Assembly (NCBI GenBank): GCA_021734805.1
Contig: JAIPIG010000024.1
Span: 1 to 37,058 of the forward strand
DNA from: Simkaniaceae bacterium
GTDB lineage: Bacteria > Chlamydiota > Chlamydiia > Chlamydiales > JACRBE01
Reading direction: 5' to 3'
Length of the DNA: 37,058 nucleotides
Part shown: piece by piece, positions 1 to 6,680 of the stretch
Layout of the letters: each line of letters opens with the position of its first letter
Position numbering within the stretch: the first letter of the stretch is position 1
Notes under the pieces: generated by a model
The model's database searches: none
What the model was told of the DNA's origin: nothing
What the model saw: only the letters and a program-made list of their open reading frames with translations
Made by a program: the position numbers and the translations under genes

Positions 1-876
1 GGGGGAGATTGAAGCAGGGGCGCTTCTTTGACTTCTATTGTCATTTTCAGATCTGTGGGAGAGGCCTGAAATAGAGGCTGTGTCCTGATCTCCATCAGTA
101 CTTTCAGCCGGAGAGGGGGCCGGTTCGGGACGATTTGAGGGTTGGGGATTTGGCTGAGGAGGCGCTGTGTATGGCATGACGCCCGGGCGTCTTGGAGGTT
201 GTTGAGGGAGGCTTCTCTGATAGCGGGCGTCTATTTGATCGGCCGCTGTGTAGGGAGAATGTGCTAGTGATGTTTCTTCGCGATTAAAAATACATGCTGT
301 TGCTACAGCAAAAGTTTTAAAGGTGGTTTCAGGGGAGATTCCGGCGGCCCCTTGATAAGTGTCGATGTCTTTCTGTGTAAGAGAAGTTGTTTGTGAGGTA
401 GCTTCATCATTATTTATGAGAACTTTTCCATTCGTATTGACTGATAGAGTGTTGAAATTGCCGCTATTTTGTAGGTGAGAAGCCATTATTTTGGCATTGT
501 TAAGGATCTCTTCTTTTCTGGCCGGGGTTTTATTCTCATCTGAGACAGGATGACCGGAGTGGTAAAGAACCTCATAGACACTGCCGTCTATTTCGATGTA
601 ACCGAGCTCTAAGCGCTCCACGCGGCGGATTAGTAATGTTCCCGGCATAGGACCAAATGGCACCGAGATTGGGTTTGCCGCTTGGGGGCCTTGTGGGGCG
701 GTTTGTGGTAGAGGGGCCGCAGCATTTTCTTGGGGTAAATTTAATTGGCCAAGGAGGTTTCTTGCGGCTGAATTAACGCTAGAGGCTACGGATTGATTAT
801 CATCGTTAAGGAAATCAGGGGGAGTTTCGGCTCCGAGTAGCCTTGTAGAACCGGGTAGGCTTACAGATTCTGACAT
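1..876 (-). CDS. Unrecognised Pro/Ser-rich protein, 3' end outside window
   Basis: An open frame runs from an ATG at 876 on the minus strand to the left edge, giving 292 residues with no stop, so the C-terminus is missing. The protein starts MSESVSLPGSTRLLG. Residues about 75-135 look like a small folded domain (LLIRRVERLELGYIEIDGSVYEV and what follows). From about residue 225 it becomes rich in Pro, Gln, Ser and Asn, with runs such as PQQPPRRPG and PPQPNPQPSNRPEPAP. There is no signal peptide or membrane segment. A purine-rich AAAAGG lies about 8 bases upstream of the ATG. It diverges from the gene at 1056. I do not recognise the family. A low-complexity Pro/Ser tail in a Chlamydia-like genome fits a secreted effector, but that is inference. 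Confidence 0.75.
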   Translation of the reverse strand, partial: MSESVSLPGSTRLLGAETPPDFLNDDNQSVASSVNSAARNLLGQLNLPQENAAAPLPQTAPQGPQAANPISVPFGPMPGTLLIRRVERLELGYIEIDGSVYEVLYHSGHPVSDENKTPARKEEILNNAKIMASHLQNSGNFNTLSVNTNGKVLINNDEATSQTTSLTQKDIDTYQGAAGISPETTFKTFAVATACIFNREETSLAHSPYTAADQIDARYQRSLPQQPPRRPGVMPYTAPPQPNPQPSNRPEPAPSPAESTDGDQDTASISGLSHRSENDNRSQRSAPASISP

Positions 877-993
877 AATTAAAACCTTTTATTATTTATA
901 TAATTATAAATCTATAGTAGCATACTTATCATTTAAAATATAATAAAAAACATAATAAATTTTAATTTAAATTACTAAAAATTAATAGACTTG

Positions 994-1002
994 TGCTATA
1001 AT
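994..1002 (+). promoter_or_regulatory. Extended -10 promoter element (TGCTATAAT)
   Basis: The sequence TGCTATAAT lies 53 bases before the start codon at 1056, in an AT-rich divergent intergenic region (877-1055). It is an extended -10 hexamer of the housekeeping sigma type. The -35 region is poor. The same nine bases occur upstream of the gene at 6681. Confidence 0.5.
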
Positions 1003-1055
1003 AGAGGAGGTAAGGTTTGCTATGAAGCACTAATTTAGACCTTCCAAAGAGTTAT

Positions 1056-2768
1056 ATGGCACAAGTTGTTAATAATCAATTTCCTGTGAACGACGCTCCT
1101 CCTCCTGTAGGGGGAGGTGATCCTGCATGTCATGAAATCCGCGTAGGAGAAGCTGTTTTATTCACAAAGACAGATGGCAAATGGACTCCACCTGTGAGGG
1201 AGTTCTCTAAAGAGATACCCCAAACTCTGACGGTTAATCGCGCTAAGGTTGCGGCTCAGGGCTATTTGGGACTTGATGTCGTTGGGGCCTGTGCCCAAGC
1301 TAAGGGATTAACACAAGTTGTTCATGATCAGTCTGTTGGGGATGCGGCGACAAACCACTTAAAGTTAGGGGTTGGACCTGTTGTTGTTTTGACGGGGGCC
1401 GTCAACTTTATTGATGGTTGTGATGCCCATGCGACGGCTAAAAAAGTCAACTATGTTTGGGGACAACAGGCGGCTAGGATTCAGCAAGTGAGAGGTGTTG
1501 CCGAGACGACAGGGGGAATGGCTGCAACTTCGGTGGGATTAATCAATACGCTATCATCAGATGGGTTTGTTGCGGCATCAAAAGCCAGTACCGTTGCAAT
1601 GAGTATCCTCGGTCACATTTCAACTGCAATGGGAGCCCTTCGCTACCTATCGATTTTTGGGCTCTGCGGAATGAGCATTTACCGCTCAAGCGAGATCACC
1701 GGTGAGTTTGCAAAAAAAGAGACTGATGAAGCTCGGGTCGCTTACCTTAACGAGTTTCTTGAATTAACTTCAGAGGATCGAGAGAAGATTTATGATGAGG
1801 TTGATGGCGCTAAAGAAGAGCCGCTTACCGAAAAAGAATTTATGCTATTGAGTGAGGCAGACTTTGCGTTTGTCAGCAGTAAAGGTGAAGGTAAACATCC
1901 CAATGCAGTTTTAAGAGAAATCGCTCTTCGCAAAATGGGAAAAGAAAAAGATTTAAGTGATCGTATTGGTGGCCAAGCCCTTAGTAAATTAAAAAAAGGG
2001 GAAGCTGCTGAAGAGATCATTAAAGCGGCAAAAGAGGGAATTAACTCTAAGTTTAGAATGAATGTCATCGTGATGACGATCTGTATGGCTGCCACAGGTG
2101 TTGGCATTGCTTCCGATATTATGACGGGGGGGCTCTCTCAAATCATAACATTAGGGCTCTCATTAGCGATATCAGCCGGATGGTTTTATGTCGACGGAAT
2201 GATGGTTCTTGATGGATTTAACAGCAAAGAAGAAGGAAAATACGATAAGCTCTTCAAATTTATGATCAACGTGATCGTTCTTGCGGTATCTGCCTGTGCG
2301 ATTTTTTATACGGCGGGAACACCACTTATTCTAATGGCGGCTATTTCAACAGGGATCCTTCTCGTAACCAACTTCGGAATCTGGTACAAAAATCAGCAGA
2401 TGAAGGCTAAATCAGAACCTGCCGAGGTGGAAGCGGCGATTGATGCTCTAAGAATGCCCGCCGGTATGGATACGGTACCGATACGTGCCGATCTGACGGA
2501 GGAATTACTTTCTGCCGGTGACCAAGCGGGTGAAACTGAAGAGGGCGGAGCTGCTGCATCTTATGTCCCACCGCGTTTGCAAGAGGAGCTCCGGGTTAGA
2601 AACCGATCGGCTTCTTCGGAGTCCTTAGATCGGATTCGGGATGTCTCAACGCCTGTCTTAAGAGGGCGATCTTCTTCGATCTCTACAATTGTAGCTAGAT
2701 CCCCTTCAGCTATCGGAGAAGAGACGCGTTTAACGCCTATTCCAACAGCCTTTGCTCGTATAAGATAA
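1056..2768 (+). CDS. Unrecognised membrane protein with two hydrophobic hairpins (Inc-like)
   Basis: The 570-residue protein has no signal peptide. Residues 178-207 are moderately hydrophobic. Two clear hydrophobic pairs follow, at about 335-355/360-380 and 402-421/424-444. Paired membrane segments with a short loop are the hallmark of chlamydial inclusion-membrane proteins, though here they lie mid-protein rather than near the N-terminus. A charged helical stretch (215-330) precedes them. The tail (about 500-570) is Ser/Arg-rich, with RNRSASSESLDR and RGRSSSIST. The ATG at 1056 has only a weak purine tract (AAAGAG); an upstream in-frame TGA at 1023-1025 rules out a much longer start. A hairpin terminator follows at once. 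Function unknown; the Inc-like reading is inference. Confidence 0.85.
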   Translation: MAQVVNNQFPVNDAPPPVGGGDPACHEIRVGEAVLFTKTDGKWTPPVREFSKEIPQTLTVNRAKVAAQGYLGLDVVGACAQAKGLTQVVHDQSVGDAATNHLKLGVGPVVVLTGAVNFIDGCDAHATAKKVNYVWGQQAARIQQVRGVAETTGGMAATSVGLINTLSSDGFVAASKASTVAMSILGHISTAMGALRYLSIFGLCGMSIYRSSEITGEFAKKETDEARVAYLNEFLELTSEDREKIYDEVDGAKEEPLTEKEFMLLSEADFAFVSSKGEGKHPNAVLREIALRKMGKEKDLSDRIGGQALSKLKKGEAAEEIIKAAKEGINSKFRMNVIVMTICMAATGVGIASDIMTGGLSQIITLGLSLAISAGWFYVDGMMVLDGFNSKEEGKYDKLFKFMINVIVLAVSACAIFYTAGTPLILMAAISTGILLVTNFGIWYKNQQMKAKSEPAEVEAAIDALRMPAGMDTVPIRADLTEELLSAGDQAGETEEGGAAASYVPPRLQEELRVRNRSASSESLDRIRDVSTPVLRGRSSSISTIVARSPSAIGEETRLTPIPTAFARIR

Positions 2769-2823
2769 AAACCTTTCGCTTTCATTCATATTTTGTGAAT
2801 ATGATGAGAGAAGAGGTTTTTTT
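2767..2823 (+). terminator. Rho-independent terminator-like hairpin
   Basis: Directly after the stop codon, AAAACCT pairs with AGGTTTT and the inner CATTCATATT pairs with AATATGATG around a short loop. A run of seven T ends the structure. It fits termination of the gene at 1056. Confidence 0.65.
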
Positions 2824-3010
2824 ATCTCGACTTTGTAACTTTTTGGACCCGAAAGCCTCGAGATATTTGTTTTCGGGGGAGTGATTAAAACCGGGAAGGG
2901 GTTTTTTGACCCCTTCCCGATTTTAATCATCTCCCAGTTCGACCATAGGTCGAGCGTCCGAGAGCAAATAGACGAGGTAGGCGGGCCCCAAAAAGTTACA
3001 AAGTCGAGAT
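2824..3010 (+). repeat. Terminal-inverted-repeat element, copy 1 (with inner hairpin)
   Basis: A 23-base arm at 2824-2846 is perfectly complementary to 2988-3010. The arms contain CGACTTTGTAACTTTTTGG. The interior shares the core CCTCGAGATATTTGTTTTCG with copy 3 at 23522-23625, and more weakly with copy 2 at 14720-14807. This copy carries about 80 extra bases inside the core, including a second near-perfect hairpin. No reading frame lies inside, so it looks like a small non-autonomous (MITE-like) element or a dispersed structural repeat. Confidence 0.8.
2877..2935. repeat. Nested inverted repeat inside element copy 1
   Basis: The left arm 2877-2902 (GGGAGTGATTAAAACCGGGA and on) pairs with 2909-2935, with one internal mismatch over the inner 20 bases and a T-rich loop of about six bases. 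The other two element copies lack this block, so it is probably an insertion into the element. It is very stable, but there is no T-run after the stem, so a terminator role is not supported. Confidence 0.75.
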
Positions 3011-3011
3011 T

Positions 3012-3881
3012 ATGTCTGATTGCTACCGTGAATTAGATGATTTTTTGCTCTATATCACCTCTGAGAGGGGGTTGAGCCACAATACGCAAGCGAGTTATCG
3101 CTTTGATCTTTTAAATTTCATGAAATATTTATCTAAAAGGGGAATGAAAGTTCTCGATGTGAGCCATGTTGATGTGGTGAACTATTTTGGTGTTCTGCAA
3201 GATAGCGGCAGAGTAGGGGCTTCAATCCACCGGGCGATGATGACCTTGAGAGTTTTTTATCGGTTTTTGAAACGAGAGGGCAAAATCAAGTCAGATCCCA
3301 CGGCTCTTTTTGAAGGGGGGAAGATATGGCAAAAAGTACCGGAGGTTCTCTCCGTAAATGAAGTGAGGCTCTTACTCGAGGCTATCAAGACCGATCGCGA
3401 TATGGGAAAGAGGGATTTTGCCATAGTCATGTTGATTTATGCCTGTGGTTTCCGCGTGTCTGAGCTGTGTAGCCTCAATGTAGCCGATATTGGTGATGAG
3501 GCGGTCAGAGTAGTGGGAAAAGGCTCTAAAGAGAGGATCGTCCCTATTGCAGCTGCAGCCCTTATTGCCATTGATGCCTATTTAATGACGCGCACGGATA
3601 AGGAAAAGGCCCTTTTTCTCACACGGGGAGGGAAGCGCCTCGATCGCATGGGGGTTTGGCTCATCGTCAAGAAGGCCGCTAAGGAGGCAGGGATCGATAA
3701 AAGGGTCTCTCCGCACACGCTACGCCATTCTTTTGCTACACATCTTCTTGAAAATCAAGCTGATTTAAGGGTGATTCAAGAACTGCTTGGGCATAGCGAT
3801 ATTTCAACAACTGAGCGCTATATGCATGTCTCTAAGAGCCACTTACATAAGAGCTTTGAAGATTTTCATCCTAGGCGTTAA
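3012..3881 (+). CDS. xerD: Site-specific tyrosine recombinase, XerD/XerC type
   Basis: The 289-residue length and domain plan match Xer recombinases, which resolve chromosome dimers at dif with FtsK. An N-terminal SAM-like core-binding domain spans about 1-95 and the catalytic domain about 105-285. Catalytic residues are all visible: R148 (CGFRVSEL), the beta-hairpin Lys (K170 or K173 in GKGSKER), H235 and R238 (HTLRHSFATHLL), H261 (LGHSDIS) and nucleophile Y270 (TTERYMHVS). The C-terminal HPRR resembles E. coli XerD more than XerC, hence the symbol, but the XerC/XerD split is not certain. The start matches family N-termini. The ATG begins one base after the inverted-repeat element, so the ribosome site lies inside the repeat arm. 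Confidence 0.9.
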   Translation: MSDCYRELDDFLLYITSERGLSHNTQASYRFDLLNFMKYLSKRGMKVLDVSHVDVVNYFGVLQDSGRVGASIHRAMMTLRVFYRFLKREGKIKSDPTALFEGGKIWQKVPEVLSVNEVRLLLEAIKTDRDMGKRDFAIVMLIYACGFRVSELCSLNVADIGDEAVRVVGKGSKERIVPIAAAALIAIDAYLMTRTDKEKALFLTRGGKRLDRMGVWLIVKKAAKEAGIDKRVSPHTLRHSFATHLLENQADLRVIQELLGHSDISTTERYMHVSKSHLHKSFEDFHPRR

Positions 3882-3999
3882 TTTCAAATGAGCCCACCTT
3901 TCTGATGTTATCAGGAAAAGAAATCTGCCCTTCACAATTAATAATCATTAAATTAAGCTTCTTCGTTTCTTAACAAAACACTTATTAAAGAGGCTTCAT

Positions 4000-6600
4000 A
4001 TGGCATCGGCTTTTCCTATCAAAGATAAAAGTTCAAGTCCAATACCCACAGAAAGTCTTTCTGATCAATCCTCTTCTACGGCGCGAAGGACTAAAAAGTA
4101 TTGTAGATTTGAAGATATGAGCGATACTGATGCAGGCCCGGATCCGGCTTGGGTGAGAGCTGCGGTAGTTTCCGATCCAAGAATCGCTAGGCATTTGGGG
4201 AGGGGATCTGCAACAACAATGGAAGATCTAGACGCCGCTCCTGCCTCTTCTATGGGGCGAAGGACTGAAACGCATTGGGGCTTTGAAGATATGAGTGATA
4301 CTGATGCGGGTCCGGATCCGGCTTGGGTGAGAGCTGCGGCAGTTTCCGATCCAAGAGTTGCTAGGCATTTGGAGAGGGGATCTGCAACAACAATGGAAGA
4401 TCTAGACGCCGCTCCTGCCTCTTCTATGGGGCGAAGGGCTGAAAGATATCATAGATTTGAAGATATGAGCGATACCGATGCGGGTCCGGATCCGGCTTGG
4501 GTGAGAGCTGCAGCAGTTTCCGATCCAAGCGTTGCTAGGCATTTGGAGAGGGGATCTGCAACAACAATGGAAGATCTAGATGCTGTTCTTGTTGATATAA
4601 TGCCTCAAAGAGTAAAGTTGGATTTGAAAAAACGCCCAAGGTTTTTAGGTGAGATTAATCTCACACCGCGTCGACTCATTGCCCTTTTTCTCGGAATTCA
4701 TCCTGAAGCAATGCTCGGAATTCATCCTGAAACAGTTGATGACCCCGATGGACCAATTTTGAAAATAGCCGGTCAATACCCCGATGAGGCGATTTTAAAA
4801 AGGGCTTACCAATATCAACGCATTTTAGAAATAGCCGGAATTAAAAAAGATACAATACTTGCCAATCCCCTTTTAGGCATGCGATCTTGGTTTGGGCAAA
4901 ACAATAGCCGGAATGATGCAGAGGTTCTCGAAGACAAGCTTGTTAAAAAATCAATCCAAGCCATTCAAAGTCTTGAACAAAAAAATTTTGATAAAGAAAG
5001 TTTTGAAAAAAAAAGTAAACTCCCTCAATTTGTCCGACTTATTTTTGAGGCCCCTCTTTTGCATGATATTGCAAGAAAAATATTGTTAAATGATGCCCTA
5101 AAACCCAATAGCGAAGATCTCAAGTCAATTAATCAATGGATGGTCTCCTCCGACCGCCTACTTATTGATCGGATATTAATGCAAGATCCCGTTATCGATC
5201 TTTACGGAAGAAAAAGTCACGCCTTCTCAGTGATTGACTCCTTAGAAACAAAGGATGCCATATATTATGCAATTGCGGGAGGAAAACTCGATGTCATTAA
5301 AAGAGTATTAGATCAATACACTGAAGATCTTGCTACGTGGTCTGATATCCATGCAATTAAAAGTAAACTGGATGAATATAAGATCGGAGCTGTGAAGTTA
5401 TCTGATTCCGATATAGGCACCGTGAAAAGATTACTTGAGCAATATCAAAGATCTCTCCCTGAGGCCTCTGATTCGGAAATTGATAGGATGAAAGATTGGC
5501 TCGAAAAATGTGAAATGGGCTTGATTCGATTGTCTCATATTCAAATCGATTCAATTAAAACAATTCTCGATCAGTATCAAAGTGCCCATTCCGAATTGTC
5601 CGATGAAGAAATAGGACAACGCACTCATAACCTCTCAGAATGGTTTTATATTGCCACACAATTTCACCAAATTTCGGTTATTGAATTGTTGTTGAGTTAC
5701 CGAGAGCTTATCAAACAAGTCCCACCTCCATTGGAACTGGAAATAACCAGAGATAATTTAAAGGCAAACAGTTTTTTTCGGGCAGCTTTAGACGCGGCTG
5801 CTCTAAACAATGAATTAGCAATTATAAAACTACTTCTTGAGGATGAAGAAGCATCATCTAAAATTCCCTTGCGAGATCATTGTTGTATATCAATTCTGGC
5901 CGCCAGAAAGGGCTATTTAGATATTGTTCAATTTGTTTTAATTGACAACCATGCCTTAGAAAGAATCCCTCCGATAGGAATCTCAGTTATTTTTGCATCA
6001 GCCATTAGAGGTGGCTATTTTAATATTATAAAGTTCTTTATTGATGATCCCGATTATCTCGCCCTCATTCCTCACGAGATGTATGGACGTTATTTAGAAA
6101 ACTGTGCAGCTCAAGGACATTTTCAGATTATGACCTGTTTAATTGAAACAGAAGCTTTTTTCACACATATTACGGATCAACATCTTATCATGGCTTGGGC
6201 ACAAGCGGGCAAGACAAAACATCTTGATATTTGTTTGTTTTTACTCAATCATCCAATCATCTTTCATCGACTTAGTATATCGCCTATTATGCTTCCCGAT
6301 AGCGAATTGCCTATTATTAATGAAATTTGTAGTGCGTTACTAGTAGTAGCTACTCGACAAAATCATTTATATATTGTTAATCAGATGCTCGAAAGACCTG
6401 AATTTGCAAGCCGCTTAACTGATAATAGTATTGGAAAGGCTGTCTATTCTGCCGGTACAAATCGCAACATCGCAATTCGGGATCTTTTTTTAAAAAATGA
6501 TGCTCTCTATAGGCGCATTCCCGCTTACTATCGAAATCTTCTACAACTACAGAGAGGATTTCGAGCGATTTGGCCCTTTGGACAAAATAAAAGCGAATAA
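4000..6600 (+). CDS. Large ankyrin-like repeat protein with three 58-residue N-terminal repeats
   Basis: This is an 866-residue soluble protein. After a Ser-rich N-terminus (1-28) come three tandem 58-residue repeats at 29-86, 87-144 and 145-202, each carrying FEDMSDTDAGPDPAWVRAA and then RGSATTMEDLD. Residues about 400-830 form an alpha-helical solenoid of degenerate ankyrin-like units such as DAIYYAIAGGKLDVIKRVLD and AARKGYLDIVQFVL, where the canonical TPLH motif is mostly lost. The start has an AAAGAGGC ribosome site 5 bases upstream. The protein 6681-8969 has the same kind of solenoid, suggesting duplication. Ankyrin proteins in Chlamydia-like bacteria are often proposed host-directed effectors; no enzymatic motif is visible here. 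Function is inference. Confidence 0.88.
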   Translation: MASAFPIKDKSSSPIPTESLSDQSSSTARRTKKYCRFEDMSDTDAGPDPAWVRAAVVSDPRIARHLGRGSATTMEDLDAAPASSMGRRTETHWGFEDMSDTDAGPDPAWVRAAAVSDPRVARHLERGSATTMEDLDAAPASSMGRRAERYHRFEDMSDTDAGPDPAWVRAAAVSDPSVARHLERGSATTMEDLDAVLVDIMPQRVKLDLKKRPRFLGEINLTPRRLIALFLGIHPEAMLGIHPETVDDPDGPILKIAGQYPDEAILKRAYQYQRILEIAGIKKDTILANPLLGMRSWFGQNNSRNDAEVLEDKLVKKSIQAIQSLEQKNFDKESFEKKSKLPQFVRLIFEAPLLHDIARKILLNDALKPNSEDLKSINQWMVSSDRLLIDRILMQDPVIDLYGRKSHAFSVIDSLETKDAIYYAIAGGKLDVIKRVLDQYTEDLATWSDIHAIKSKLDEYKIGAVKLSDSDIGTVKRLLEQYQRSLPEASDSEIDRMKDWLEKCEMGLIRLSHIQIDSIKTILDQYQSAHSELSDEEIGQRTHNLSEWFYIATQFHQISVIELLLSYRELIKQVPPPLELEITRDNLKANSFFRAALDAAALNNELAIIKLLLEDEEASSKIPLRDHCCISILAARKGYLDIVQFVLIDNHALERIPPIGISVIFASAIRGGYFNIIKFFIDDPDYLALIPHEMYGRYLENCAAQGHFQIMTCLIETEAFFTHITDQHLIMAWAQAGKTKHLDICLFLLNHPIIFHRLSISPIMLPDSELPIINEICSALLVVATRQNHLYIVNQMLERPEFASRLTDNSIGKAVYSAGTNRNIAIRDLFLKNDALYRRIPAYYRNLLQLQRGFRAIWPFGQNKSE
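4084..4605 (+). repeat. Three in-frame 174-bp tandem repeats
   Basis: Units start at 4084, 4258 and 4432, exactly 174 bases (58 codons) apart. They are nearly identical over about 140 bases each; the differences cluster in the first eight codons (RRTKKYCR, RRTETHWG, RRAERYHR) and at the end of unit 3. Near identity at DNA level points to recent expansion or gene conversion. Confidence 0.9.
4690..4737 (+). repeat. Short 24-bp tandem duplication
   Basis: CTCGGAATTCATCCTGAA occurs at 4690 and again at 4714, exactly 24 bases apart, encoding LGIHPEAM followed by LGIHPETV. It is a second small in-frame duplication in the same gene. Confidence 0.75.
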
Positions 6601-6647
6601 CTAACAGTTCAAAGGTCAGACTTAACCTGTTTTTATTCCTTGGATTA

Positions 6648-6656
6648 TGCTATAAT
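6648..6656 (+). promoter_or_regulatory. Extended -10 promoter element (TGCTATAAT)
   Basis: TGCTATAAT lies 24 bases before the ATG at 6681, identical to the element at 994. A GAGGG ribosome site follows at 6672. The -35 region is poor, as expected for an extended -10 promoter. Confidence 0.5.
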
Positions 6657-6680
6657 TTCTTCGATAAGAATGAGGGAAAT

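Noticed and set aside
3012-3881. The recombinase as an integrase of a genomic island, with the inverted repeat as its attachment site.
   Set aside because: Its length and motifs match housekeeping Xer proteins, the repeat occurs elsewhere without a recombinase, and no tRNA or direct att repeats are seen.
4892-5089. A Lys-rich 65-residue frame in another frame of the ankyrin-like gene.
   Set aside because: It is A-rich shadow sequence inside a well-supported gene and has no ribosome site.
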